Below, piece by piece: positions 51,301 to 64,000 of a stretch of DNA of 64,000 bases; the stretch's first letter is position 1, and each line of letters starts with the position of its first letter. The DNA is taken from positions 641,300 through 705,299 of the forward strand of contig NW_003108087.1 of the NCBI RefSeq assembly GCF_000003605.2, in the 5' to 3' direction. The notes under the pieces were generated by a model. It ran no database searches and had not been told where the DNA came from. It saw only the letters and a list, made by a program, of their open reading frames with translations. Position numbers and translations under genes: made by a program. The DNA comes from Saccoglossus kowalevskii (Eukaryota > Hemichordata > Enteropneusta > Harrimaniidae).

Positions 51301-53502
51301 TTTCAAACTATTTCACATCCTATCTCACTCCTTGTAAATCGATCAGTATTAATTGGAGAAACACGCCACAAAATTCAGCGGTGTTTTGCCCCAAGCTCTC
51401 GACGAAAGCAGACCAACTTTACCCGGGCAATATGAACATATTGGTCAGATATACATCAGTAGGGAAGTGGCAAGCACCATTTCAATATATTGGCTGCTTG
51501 CTGATTTGTTTCGAATGATAGCACTCCAAAAAATAATTACACATTTTTTCTTCCAAAAAAATCACCACTTATTATTATTGAACTTGATCGGTGGAGCTTT
51601 TTTCTCAAATTCGTTTTCAACTCGACACCACAGTGATTAGGCGTCCTAATCTATATATTTTCAATCACAATCGCGCACTTCGAATATGTTTTTAATATTA
51701 GTGACAGTCATATTATTTCTACACATTGACAGCTCAACAACGCACATATAAAAGACAGGTACTTCTCAGATCGGAATGCATCAATGCTGCGATTGAAATA
51801 TTGGAGTATTTGTCATAGTAAGAAATGACACCCAAGCGTCGCCGCAATCGAGGCTAATTTCGATATCAGAGCTGTCAGTACCAATTGTGGATCGTCATTT
51901 TGGGTAATACACAAAACCATGACAGTGCCAGCTACTTGAGATCGCGCGGTTAGCCATCAGCTTGAAAGCTTTAATTCCCCCCCAAGAGCCTGTTTTGCTT
52001 AGACAACCCTCGCAGGTCGGAGTTTACACCTTCATCAAGTGACGATTTGGCGATTGATAAAACGTGTAATTAAAAATCGGGATTACGGGACGAAATGTGT
52101 TTTGTATCTCATAATAATGCAGTTTCTACCTCATCATACAGAGAGCAGCGACGTCGTTTAATAAATCAGTCTTTGCTACAGTCCATCTCCATTAACCGAA
52201 TTACTTCTTCAGAATAACGTCTGTTGATGCTCACTTCATTCAACAACAACAAAACGTTCCGAAGCGATATTTTCCAATTTGTTCAATACTTTCCCCCATG
52301 AGTAACATTGCCTAAATATGGTTTGTACATCGTTTGTCCCGGAAAACTTGCAGGGGTGTGTGACCTTTTGTGTGACCGTAATTGGTTGGGCCCTGTAGTA
52401 CTTTCTGTAATGTACTGATTTGAATAGACATGATTGTAAAAAAAAAATGATTATACTTATGAAATGAACATTGTTTAGACTATCGGTGCTGATAAATTAG
52501 TGGTCTTATTTCTTAAGGTCATTTCCAAATATTTTGGCAAATAATAAATTATGGCGAAGATGTACCACTATTAGTTGTTTCTAAATTAGGGACACAAATC
52601 GTAAACTTGTGCTTTTACTTACTAGCACGCAATATATTATCTAAGAAAAAAAATGCAGAAAGCAGGAATATATTTCAATGGAAATGTCAACTGGTACCTA
52701 TTAAATATCGTTATTTTAAAAAATAGCAATACCTTTAGTAATGGTATTAATTCAATAATCAATTTAAAAGAAAATAACAATGTCCGTCGCCGCGCACGTG
52801 AATGAAATGAAAGAGATTCATGCTTGATGCGTAATACACTTACTATGTAAACGTAAACATACCAATATCGGAGTCTATATAATGTTTATAACGTTGCCTC
52901 TACTCTAATATCCAGACAAACATGATCGTGAAATGTTCAAATTGTCTTTCTTGCTCCAACAAACTAATATGGTCACGTGGTTTATAGTGCACAATCATTC
53001 GAAACTGAAAGCACATGCAATCACATTTGGTATTCAAATCCAAATTTTAATAAGAGAATTCTGCACATTTCACAACCAGTCATGGTCTCAAACTAGAGAA
53101 CCCAGCGAAGTGATTGGCGTCGTTTCTAACTAGAGCGTTCACCGTATTTCTCGCCCTAGCTGTCATGACTTGCAAAGGACCTTTTATATACAGTCATTTC
53201 TGGAATTCCTTTAAATGTCGCGAATCCCATTCGATATAAATTGTGTGTAAAGATAAAGATAAAGAGAAGTGATCGTAGACTTTACTAAGTATCCTTGCTT
53301 CACGGCCGGGTGCAGTCCAATCGTGCTATCAGAAGACGCTGATATGTGGACCGTAATCCTCTAGTTGGGACCTGAATACCCAAATGAAAGTGGCTATGCG
53401 TAATGAATCGTGTGCGCGTGCGTGGAATGGGAGGGAGGGGGTATGTGTATACACACCTGTATTTTTTTTTTTTAAATAGACTTTTAAATTATCTCAAAGC
53501 TA

Positions 53503-53604
53503 TTTAATTTAATTTAATTTAATTTAATTTAATTTAATTTAATTTAATTTAATTTAATTTAATTTAATTTAATTTAATTTAATTTAATTTAATTTAATTA
53601 ATTT
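53503..53604. repeat. (AATTT)n pentanucleotide microsatellite
   Basis: About 20 near-perfect copies of AATTT in a row; likely highly length-variable. Confidence 0.98.
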
Positions 53605-55051
53605 GACCATGAATTTGTTTTAATTACTGATTCGCGAACTTAATTGCATTACTTTGTCTACGTTGGTCCGCTCTAAAGTGCGTGTTTCACTGTAGAATTT
53701 TAGAACACGTCACGGTGTGCGATCTCAGTCTCTATCACGATAACCACATATAATCTGCACCCCCAGGAAATACGGCAACGGAATTGAACAAAAACCGTAT
53801 TCCTTAACCGCCAACGAAGTAATCCAGTGGACACAGTCATATGCCATGTGACATTAACTGTATAGGTTGTTTTAAACAGTTGGACGTTTTTTTTGTATAC
53901 TAGTAATGATTTATGGCTCGAAGAAGACATGACTGCAGCTCTGTGGTTTGTTTGACTCCGCATCTCCATATTCTCCAAGTTATCCGTTATGTTTGTTTAT
54001 GTAAGTGACTAGTTTGCCATATACCACCATTCTACTCCACGCCTCTGTCCGCAGAGTGTACCATTCGTATTCTCGGGCGTTGGAAAAACTTGGCAATACG
54101 CACCGAACGGTAAATGTAGCGTACTAGTTGTTGCTCCGGATTTTGCTTATCCCCCATAACGTGATGTGAGAGTTTGCGTTGAAGCAAAGTTTTCTCCGAG
54201 GGATAACTATGCAAAAAAGATTAAATATTGAGGAAGTCAGACGAGTTTATCTGCGAACTAAGTTCTTGGGTACGCCATTCCAGTATTTAACAGAAGGGAG
54301 AGATACAGTCTTATCATCTATGCATGCCGTAATAAACCCCCTAAGATAACGGTTTCACTGACTTGGTGGGAGATATAATGAATAGATATTCTTTGGCATT
54401 CTTTGACCAGTGAAACTAAACTTTTTGTACTTTTTTTTTCTGTTTACTTTTTTTTAATAAATAACCAATTGCGCATAACCTTTGTAAGCGGCATGTGACA
54501 TTTGGATATGATCACGTGACCTGTATTGAGTCCCGACGCCTGTTAAGGATGGTCGCACAGTAAAGGCTCTGCTTGTCCAAAGGACTCGTTAATGTCCTAC
54601 CACCGGCGCCAGCACCGCCACTTTTCCGTGACTGATTTCAGTCCTGGCTATTCAACTGGTCAGAATGTTCTTTCTTTGAATGCAGAGGGAGGGGGATTGA
54701 TTGGGCAGACTCTTGTCGTTTGCCTTATTTAAACATGGAATTGCGGCTGTTTCAAATATTTTCAACGACAAAGGGGAAAGAAACCCTCGTAAACGGCTAC
54801 TGAATTATATGTGTTACTGGAAGCGTTGTCAATGACAACAAAGATAAGACTGTCTTTGCACCACGAGTTATCTGTTTCGCAGTTTGCAATTTCCTGGCGC
54901 TCGTGAGAAACGAATACCAACAGAAAAATATGTGATTGACCTGTCAAAAAATCCTCCACGATAGAAAATTATAAAATTTGAAAAGAAAAGCTTTCTAATA
55001 ATTTAGGTTAGTTCGGGCCACTTTAATATGGCTTTGCGTCAAGTCCAGCTG

Positions 55052-55068
55052 CCCCCCCCCCCCCCCCC
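55052..55068. repeat. C17 homopolymer tract
   Basis: Uninterrupted C run; other C or G tracts of 10 or more are at 424, 7692, 16558, 26037, 50317 and 57408. Run lengths may be affected by sequencing error. Confidence 0.85.
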
Positions 55069-55473
55069 GATGACATGCGACGCTAACCTCGTTCAAGTTC
55101 TGTTTATTTACACAAATACATCATGTATCGTTTGATGAAATTTAAACTGAGAAAATAATATAAATCACGCGCGATGGTGTGAGAGGTACACGTGACTCGT
55201 TCATCCATGTGAGTTGGTGGTCTGTAGAGTCGACTGTCCCCACTAATTTAGGTTGACTCCACGAAACGACCGTCCGACAGGTCGCGTGTGATGCGAAACT
55301 CTTCCAGCCTCGCATGCCAGCCTGATACGGTCGCCTGGCAACCTTTATCAATTATGCATGGTTGCTAGGAGAGGACGTACGCCGAGTTGTGGGCAATGTT
55401 TGGGCATCTGTTAGATTTCGTGAATACATTTTTCTGTCGAATGTTGCAGCCATTGTTTTAGAAATAATACTCT

Positions 55474-55485
55474 AGTCACGTGACT
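55474..55485. promoter_or_regulatory. Palindromic E-box motif, copy c
   Basis: AGTCACGTGACT, the same 12-bp palindrome as at 35909 and 38636. Confidence 0.4.
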
Positions 55486-56305
55486 TTCTTGGGTTACTTA
55501 TGTAAACATATCAATACTATCTTTAATCATGTCACGTGGCTGGAAATTAACATCGATTATCAGTTAATCGGCGCTAGTACGATGTCATTTTTTGCATGTT
55601 TTTAATTCAAACCATTTCTCCGCGAGTCTCTTGTCCAGCCTTAGAGTAGCAATAATCTATAAATTATCTGTTATACTTTAATATTAATTAAGTAATATTA
55701 ATTCGATATTTAATTCAATTTTGATTACACTCATATAAGCAGGTGTTTATTAGATTGAAACGAAATTTGCTTAATACGATGGAGTCGAATGATACAGTAC
55801 AGACATTGGCCCAAATAACCAAGTCGATAATTTTGGCAAGCTCAAGACAGGAATATAACACAATGTACTTGATTTCGACCCGGCAACCGTAGCAACAAAA
55901 TAAACACTACGCATTCACATTGGGAGAGTTTCACCCAGAGCGCTCCGTACTAAGCCATGTCTATTTTTGATAGATGTTAGCAGTCAAACAGACAAAGACA
56001 GACTGACTCGTCTCAACAATTTTCCGGATGACTTCAGTATTGATTACTTTGGCTACACTCTTGTTTCCTCCCCATATTTCAACGGAGGTTTTCTCTCGCT
56101 CGCTCTTTTCAAAAGCTCTATTACCTTCCAGCAAAATGTCAGTAACATGTACCGTTGAACAAAACAAAACATTGTGAACGCATCAGTGACTGGCAAGTCA
56201 GTCGTCCGTACAGGCTTGTTGAAGTTGTGTTCTCCGAGGAGCAAAGCAAAAGCAAGTAAAGCATGTGAGTTCTGAAATGGTTGACTCTCGCTGTGTCTCG
56301 GTATT

Positions 56306-56393
56306 TTAACATTGAAAGCAGCATCGCACGTTAGAATTTGTTTACACATGTTGTATTCGTCGCATGGGACCCATATCGAATAGGACGCCTTAA
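56306..56393 (+). mobile_element. TTAA-family short inverted-repeat element, copy 7
   Basis: Between TTAA at 56306-56309 and TTAA at 56390-56393. Carries TTGTATTCGTCGCATGGGAC followed by CCATATCGAATAGGACGCC, the right half of the family. The left half is degraded. It shares its right TTAA with copy 8. Confidence 0.6.
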
Positions 56394-56498
56394 AGCGCCA
56401 TGGCCGTGCAGAGCGCGTTAGCGTTTCGCGTAAACAAACAATGTAGCATGGGACCCATGTCGGCGAACAAGAGGCTGCAACGACTGTGGAAGCTTTAA
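56390..56498 (+). mobile_element. TTAA-family short inverted-repeat element, copy 8
   Basis: Bounded by TTAA at 56390-56393 and 56495-56498 (109 bp). Left end TTAAAGCGCCATGGCCGTGC; right end inverted reads TTAAAGCTTCCACAGTCGTT. The interior has ACAAACAATGTAGCATGGGA and CCCATGTCGG. Confidence 0.75.
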
Positions 56499-59400
56499 CT
56501 GGGGGAGGGGGCTGGAGAAATTTCAGGATCAAGCAGTTGTATGTTTAAAACAACTGATACCGCCTCGGAGTTTACATTCTTAATGAAACGCTCACTTGGA
56601 AGAGAATGTTTCTTTTCCACCAGTCTCGATTCGACAAGGCGATCACGGTCATAGGTCGGAATGGATCGTTTAGTAAAGTACGGCTTTCTAATAAGTAAAT
56701 AATAGATTAATAGTGTACATTATTAATTGATAACAATAATAAAGACTCGGTTCTAGGGGACTTTAATTTCAATACTATCTTTCAGACTAGATGCCGATAT
56801 TTTTTTATGGCTACGATTTTTCCCAAGGTAAATTTTGTCTAGTTCCGCGCTCAGCACAGTGTAAGATGGCCAACAGCAATAATGATAAGGTTCTATAATC
56901 GCTCGTCTACTGTTTCAGCTCGCAGAAATTGATTTTTCCTTGGGCCCCGAGGAGCTGTAGATTAATATGCACCGAACAAGCTCTGATTCTATCGGCAACG
57001 TAGTGAGGCCTGCAGGGAACATGAGAATCGCTCGGTCCGCGTTTCCCTCTCGCATGCGGGACGAGTCAGCACCTGAGACCGACACGTTGCTTGGGGCTCC
57101 ATTTTTTTCACATTCGCTATGATTACAATAAGCGCAGTTCCCCGGTCATAGTTGTATGACATGTTACATTGACAACACAATTACAATATAATATAATCAT
57201 ATTATTGAAAAGGGTAACATGTTTTTTTTTTGCTTTTTTTTTTTAAATTTGCGAAATGATCAGCAGAAAATCATCACAATCATACTTTGTTACGCACACT
57301 GTCCGTGGATTCTCCCGCCAAAATGAATTAGTGAATTTTCTGCGATTTCTTTTAATTGTTTTTTTTTAATTTTCAATGGTTCGTAACACTACGAAACGTT
57401 ACATATGCCCCCCCCCCACCGAAAAAATATACTTGTAAGTTGACTACGGTTCTGAAACATATCCTCCACCACACGTCAAACTCTTTGAATGTTCGACATC
57501 TCGCGCTTCTTCCACGGCTGATTCAGTCTTCGAAAGGTTAAATGCGCTCATTGAATGACTCAGTCGTCTAGTTTGCACTGACACGTTTTACGTATATCAT
57601 ATGTTACAAAATATTCATAATATCTTTCGGTGCCGATGGGGGTTTCCCTTGAATAGCCCTGCGCATGCGCCTCGTTAAAAAAAGATTGTCCGTTCGCCCG
57701 GCTCATCGCCAAGCTTCTCATGTCGCTTTGTTAAAGCATGCATGCATGTAATATAGACATGCAGCCCCGTATACACGCCACTCAACTCTGACATCGTATA
57801 ATATAGGTTCACGTAGAAACACTGGTATCGCGCATCCTCTGTCCGTCAGTGGCTCACTGCCGTTACCATGGAAATGATGTTTCGAGTTACCTCCAAGACT
57901 AACTTGAACGCGGGCCAGTATACGATTTGAAAACATCAATCTATGACCAGTTCGGTTTTATTTTGTGGATGTCTGGTTGAATATTCGCTTGTAGGATATA
58001 TTTACTAGCAAATATTTTCAACTCTTGGGTGTTTCTGAATGGGAATCATTTATAAGAATTATACAAATACAAACTTAGTTTGATCTCAGTTATCGTCTTA
58101 TTGGATAACAAACCCGGGATTAAACAAACAATGCACTGACTTTCGGAATCTTCACTGTCGGCGAACCAGTGCAAATTATTGATGGAATTCTATAATTGTG
58201 TGATTTTAAACGTGGATGCTGTTATATTTGTTTATATGACATGAAAAGCCTTTGGCCCACGTGTAAAGTATGTTGATGTCATTGCTTAATAGTTATGTCT
58301 CTTGAGACATATCTTCAAGCCAAGGGACTGTCGATGGCTACTGACAAAACAAATCCACTATAATCGATAAATGGCGAAAAAATCCCAAATAATTAGTTTG
58401 AATGTATATGGGAACAAATACATTTGTATTTAAAGGACGTCGCTGTGTAAACACGTGCGTTGCGAATGTTGAATTTCGTGTTCACCGAATCTTAGCTTCA
58501 ACACCGCCAAAAGGGTTATTCAAATTATACACACACTGGGTCCTGAGTTAAAACTACTCTCGTTGTCGGCACAGCGGAGCGTTAAAAATAAGATTATTCG
58601 TCTTAAAATTTTAAATACGGATGATGAGGGGTGTACATAATCAAATGTGAGGTTATCACTCATGGGAACATGTCCATTTGATAGACGTTGCCATCCTTCA
58701 GGCTGCCGCTACTCACATATAGTCGGCAAAACAGGTCTCAGATAAACTAATGCTTCGACACCCCAAAACAGTCAAGATGATCGGGTTGAGACCTAATTCG
58801 GTTTATAAAATCAGACTGAAGTTTGAAATAAAAAAGATGATAAGTTCCCATGGCATATAAGTTTGTGGATAAAACTTGCTACTTTTAAATATAAAATGTG
58901 TCACATTGACTCCGAGCGTGTGAGAACTAAAACCGTTCAATTTCTTCTACGATCAAATCACCGAGAGATTTCAAATGTTAACATGCTATTAATTATAAAT
59001 AATTTGAGACATTTTTATTTTTTCCCGAAAGGCCGTGCGTGACAAAACACAATGTTAATCTTCTAATGTTGCGTATTTGACTGATTGCTAACTTTACGTA
59101 CGTGTGATAATAACAGTTACTCCTATACACCCTGTCAATACAAACTGTACTTTTTCGTTCCAAGCCTAAAAACGATGACCCCCCAAACTCTTTGTATTTC
59201 TGCCGTCTGCTGTGAGTAAGGAGCGAACAAAAGACAGCCACAGCCCCATGTCTGTACCGTAGCAATTATTTACAAAAAAAGTAGCGCAGGTCCATTGCAC
59301 GCCGCATCATTTGTTCGACACAAAGCCTGGGATGGTCGGCCATTATAAGGTATTGTGAAAGCTGCCTCCGGCATATTTACAGTATGTACTGCCTTCGGTG

Positions 59401-61074
59401 AGGATCTTAGCTCAAGTCATCGAAGCGGTAAACAGTGGCAGTGAATAGGCAGCGTTTGTCGATACAAAAGATCGTCTACACTGATGTAGCGTATTCAAAC
59501 TGCCTTTGCTATGGAGGATAAAACACACGTAAAACGGTGCATAGGTTTTACATCGTCACAGAATTGAAACGCACGCGGTATAGTCAATTTCATTCACTGT
59601 GAGCGGAAAGAGCCTTAGGCATGAAATGAAACATACATGCAGACTGGACTCATATTCTAGGTCCTGAGGATTCTCTGAAAGAAAAAGAAAAAAACCGTAC
59701 TAAGGAAAAGCGTTAGTATTTCGCGTTTACGGCTTTGAGGGTATTTATTAATTTCGAAGTTTGCCTGTACCTATCAGCAGTTATGGTGGATGCAGTGGCG
59801 TCAATCAATAATGGAAGAGTAGTTGATCATAGAGCGTGATGTTATCACTTTGAGAAATCCTGGGCAATACGATGCATTGGGCTTAAACTTGATCTTGCCC
59901 GGGTTTTTATCCTGCTAACATTTATGACGGTCATTTTTCAACGCGAATAATGTCTTATGGTCAAGTTCAATTTTTTTATTTCACTTACTCATTTGCTCAC
60001 GCTGTTCTTAGGGATATGATTAATACTTTATAAAGGATTGTATTTCCTGTTTGAACCGATTTAAATTCTCTCCAAAGTCTACGTTCAATGAAATATGGGC
60101 CGTCCTTTAACGAGTTTGTTGTATGCGCATTTCCGCCTAAAGATCTAGCTTGGCTACCCCGGATGTAGCTCGACTATCCCGGATGAAATGTAAGTTGCGG
60201 TGGGTGCACTGCGGTTAAATTGTTGATTATTTTACTTTGGAATCCATAAATCACACCAGTGCTGGCACTCACTGGTAAAATGTTTAAAATACGAGTGGCG
60301 AGAGTCAACGAACAATTCATCTTGCTTGCGTGATGAGGATAGGTCATGACCTCACCCAGATTTGACACCGTCATCCTTTGCGCCGGAGTGAAATGTATCC
60401 AGCAATCTCTGTCTTTCGACAAGGAACAGATGGGACAGCGCGGAGACCTTCTACTAAACGGGTGTTATTGTGCGCAATTGTGTTACTAGCAGAACCCAAC
60501 TCCGGCGAGAATTCTCGGCACTTATACAATGAACTTGGATCGGCAATGCACAGCTTTCACATTCAACTTTTTTAAGCCATCTTTTTTCCTAGGTCAAAGG
60601 TCAGATCAATTTGAATCTTTGCGTTGGGGGCAGTATGGCATGTTTTTTTTTATTATCTCGGGTCCCTAGGCTGCCCGGGCGGATTTGGGGGTTTCGATTT
60701 TTTTTAATCTCTGCGGACATTTGAAAGGCGTGCTAATACCAGCTGCCCAAATAACGGTCTTTTGCATGCTGTGTGATTTTTCGAGAAGTAATTCTATCCG
60801 TACTTGTCAAAGCAACCCCGAGATCCTCGAGCACTCGCTACAAAAATACATACCACTTGGCCCATTTCGTATCAAGTGTACGCAATGCAAAGACGAGGCA
60901 CACAGTACTCAAATGTCAGGATAACAAGTGGTATGAATGCAGTGTTGTACCCCACAAGATACAACACTAATAAGTTAAAATCATTTCCCCGCATTTAGAT
61001 ATATAATGGCATATATATGATTCAACATTATACGCTGCAGATATTCCAGGAAATTCACGTCTTATGTGACCAAC

Positions 61075-61152
61075 GAATGAATGAATGAATGAATGAACGA
61101 GTGAATAAATAAATATTAGCAAATGAATACACGAATGAATGAAGCATGAATG
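61075..61152. repeat. (GAAT)n microsatellite, interrupted
   Basis: A run of GAAT units followed by variants (GAAC, GAGT, AAAT) and a second GAAT cluster up to about 61152. Confidence 0.9.
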
Positions 61153-64000
61153 AACTTTTACGAAGAAAGACATACATAAATTCAGTTGGTTCTAGTAGAT
61201 AGTTTATTTTATTTTATTTATCTAGTCTGTTAATTAGTTTATACAATTTCAGTGTGTGTTAAATTGTAATACATGGACTTAAAATAGTTATTTTGTCATA
61301 TTTTTTTTTGGTGCACGTGCATATGAATGAACTCATCGCTGTTGTGCTGGTTGCTACAATAAATCTGACTATAGTGTATGTGCTCCATAGGAGATATTGA
61401 ATCGAAATAGGAATAATTGATGGAGTTGGTAAATGGTAGACAAATATCTAATATAATGATATTCAACATTAATCGGTCATTTATTTATTTTGTGCAGTTC
61501 GTGCATTTTATTGTATGTATACTTCTGGTATAAAAAATACCGACAGATTCGACTCGCTTATTTGGAACCACGATTGGATTGAATACTAATTTACAAGCTG
61601 TATGCGACATGGTCGGATAAAACCTCAAGACACACGACAACGAAACATGGACACAAGTGTAACATACGTCAGAGTTGAGTTGATAAAATACAATTGCTCA
61701 TTGTTAAGATAAACAATAACCCCATTGTTTCTGTCTTTCCGAAACAACGTGTTTCTATTATTTATTGTGTATTTATATTATCAATATTTGTATAGGATCG
61801 GGCAATTCAGACCGACCTGCTGTCCCAGAGGACCCTTCACCGTTACTGCATGTGTATTTTAATCAATGTCTATCTCCTTCAACAAACGATTCAAGATTTC
61901 CCGCTTCTTGTCAAAAATGGTATATTCAACTTGGTTTTACCGGGACCACTCCCCCTTACACCACCTGCAGACTCCCGCTACGAGACTGTCCAAGCACCTG
62001 CCAATAGTACAAACCTACTACGCTATTATTGGACAGAATTTCAGCTGTTCTTAATTATCAACCAATGGCTGGCAATCCCAGAAAGTTGCGGTTATTCAGA
62101 CTAAAATCACACGTGTCCGACACCGCGACTATTCACTTCATTATCCCCCGCCCGCAAGTTTGGAGTGATATCGATGGTAGCGCGGACTGGGCTGGTTGTC
62201 GGTGAAGGAATGACGGAGAATATATTCCCTGACCAATTTCGTTACCTTTCTGTGTCGTTAAATCTGAAGTATATTTCTTGGCGGCTCGCTCCCTGTTCCC
62301 TTCCATCTGATAAATAATCTCGTTTTCAAATTTGTCACTACTATATACCAACATTGATGAATGACAAAGGCGACAACCATTCACGTTTGTCAACTCTGTT
62401 CACAACTGGTTTAACAGATGGCAATCGAAAATCGTACTGAATATCAGGGACGTGGAATTCACAGGAGAAAATCTAACGGCCCAATTAATCGCAACCGCTA
62501 CCCATTTCACTTGATTAGAGTCGGTAGCACATGCACGTTCACGGTCAAAGCCGTGCTGTATATATTGTATTCTCTTCGTTTTATGGACACGCGTCTGTCA
62601 GTCACGTGGGCAAATTGGACTTTTTTCCCAGGATGATCACTAAAATATTATGCTTCACAAAATATGGATGAATGCAAAAGACGTCCAAGACCAGCTGCTC
62701 GCTATCTGTCACGTAACAAAAAAACCCACACCCTTGTTCCCCTTATTGTATTACACAACTTTTTTGTCATGATTGTGTTGGACGTATTCTTGGAAATTGA
62801 CATCTGCAACATTGTAACAAACGATCATTAAAACTTCCCGGAAGAGACCTCCTGCGATGTCTCCTATACGCGCTTGACCTTCACACTTCCGACCGTGTTT
62901 GCCGTTGACGTTGAATTCTCTTCATAGTTTCATTTGACTACACAATTTAAAAAAAACAAAAAACAGTGATGTTAATTTCACGACGTATTAATAATCTTGT
63001 ACTACTGATTTTTTTGTTGGTATTTCCTCTATCTTGCGATTATTTATGACTCGATGTCGCATTGCTTCTTTTGTATCTCATCATAAAACATCGAGCTTTT
63101 GAGAGTCGTTTTAAAATACAGTCATATTTTACTTTTTTTTGTAGGACTTCCTCATTTCCGTTCATTCTAGTGATCTTTGACCCTAATCACAATTCGGAGT
63201 TTCACTTTAATTCACTGACTTTGTTAAGCCTGGAGTTGTGTGTAACATCAAAAACTTATATTTGCAATCACGTACCTGGCAGGACCCGGCGCTTGAGACA
63301 TCACTAACCAACACAACAATTTTTTTTTTTTTGAACTGTCAATCGAATCACAAACTATAGCAACCCTCGTACTCTGAATAGCGAAATCCGACAAAGCGTT
63401 CTCTGAATTTAAAATTGGTGCTCGAAAAAAAAAAAACGTATCTGGCAAATCTGTATGACAATATTAGTTTTTCTCTAAATAACGCGATTTTACTTAGTGT
63501 ACCATGTCTCCTTCTTTTGTCCCGCCATCTCATCTCATTTTGACATGGCCGATCACCAAATTAATATCACGATATGAGAATTAATACCGTAGTGTTATTT
63601 TCCACAATATGACTTTTGAAGAGGCTGAGTGGTGATTTTCATTTAGTCTGTCAAATTTTGACAAATTAATAATGAACCAGTAGTCACAAACTGAAATTGT
63701 TAACTTAACTGCAAATAACCGAATACAGCGCAATATCGGTAGATTGTATAATGTTTGGCGAGAGGTGGGTGGATGGGTTACACCGTGAACGGAAACAGTT
63801 TTTCCTTCAATACAGTGCAACTATATATTCGTTGGAACACCTATCTGTGTTAATATTCAGTCTCTTTCTCTGTACAAAGTTCTTGACTTTAGACATCATT
63901 CGTTTTTATCTCTGGATACTGCAGTGGTATATATCAAGTTTTGTTTTCATTCAGGGCCAAGTGAAATGTATGATTTGGTGGGAAAACGAATGGCACTGAA

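Larger units (their letters stand above)
45783..64000. other. Noncoding downstream flank, second part
   Basis: No gene recognised. Contents: two fused TTAA elements (56.3-56.5 kb), pentanucleotide and tetranucleotide microsatellites, C tracts at 50317, 55052 and 57408, and an X-box-like site at 47598. ORFs at 47102-47404, 47983-48378 and 49246-49602 are open but unsupported. Confidence 0.55.

Noticed and set aside
56053-56532. 159-codon minus-strand ORF, the longest not belonging to Islet
   Set aside because: About half of it is made by the two fused TTAA elements (the WVPC motif appears twice because the element does); no domain, no splice context.
63276-63301. Possible minus-strand mini first exon (MSQAPGPA, then GTACGT donor)
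   Set aside because: Only eight codons, poor start context and no partner exon in view; likely chance.
1-64000. CRISPR arrays, operons, rRNA genes, intact retrotransposon or viral ORFs
   Set aside because: None seen: the sequence is eukaryotic, the only regularly spaced repeats are minisatellites, and no reverse transcriptase, integrase or transposase motif was found in any long frame.

Overview
This is animal nuclear DNA: AT-rich (roughly 38% GC by eye), almost without long open reading frames, and carrying one recognisable spliced gene. That gene is a complete LIM-homeobox gene of the Islet family (ISL1/ISL2; Drosophila tailup), on the + strand in six coding exons between 22100 and 31074. 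The exons join with consistent reading frame and GT/AG splice sites to give about 360 residues (vertebrate ISL1 is about 350). Their order is a short N-terminus, LIM1, LIM2, homeodomain, the LHX3-binding segment and a short C-terminus, the same layout as vertebrate ISL1. A non-vertebrate bilaterian is likely. I lean towards an invertebrate deuterostome such as a hemichordate or cephalochordate, but that is inference and a lophotrochozoan is not excluded.

Layout. 1-8.4 kb: noncoding, with a dense run of a short TTAA-bounded inverted-repeat element. 8430-8511: a short open segment with a start codon and a strong GTAAGT donor, whose phase fits Islet exon 2; it is a candidate distal alternative first exon. 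8.5-21.9 kb: noncoding, with consensus CRE and X-box sites and a 26-bp tandem repeat. 21.88-22.10 kb: proximal promoter and 5' UTR (two CCAAT boxes, one E-box). 22.1-31.1 kb: Islet. 31.1-31.3 kb: 3' UTR with an ATTAAA signal. 31.3-64 kb: a long gene-poor tract holding a 650-bp element with 155-bp internal tandem repeats (44.4-45.0 kb), a 202-bp foldback element (45.6 kb), more copies of the TTAA element (42.3 and 56.4 kb), a long pentanucleotide microsatellite (53.5 kb), C-homopolymer tracts and many CACGTG motifs.

How it works together: one developmental regulator surrounded by more than 20 kb of noncoding sequence on one side and more than 30 kb on the other is what a regulatory landscape looks like. 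Islet factors specify motor neurons, other neurons and endoderm or mesoderm derivatives. I could not find exons of Scaper, the gene often linked to Islet in animals. The most interesting items are the possible upstream promoter and exon, the family of small TTAA elements crowded next to it, the repeated perfect 12-bp palindrome around CACGTG, and a proline/serine-rich segment in frame downstream of the Islet stop.
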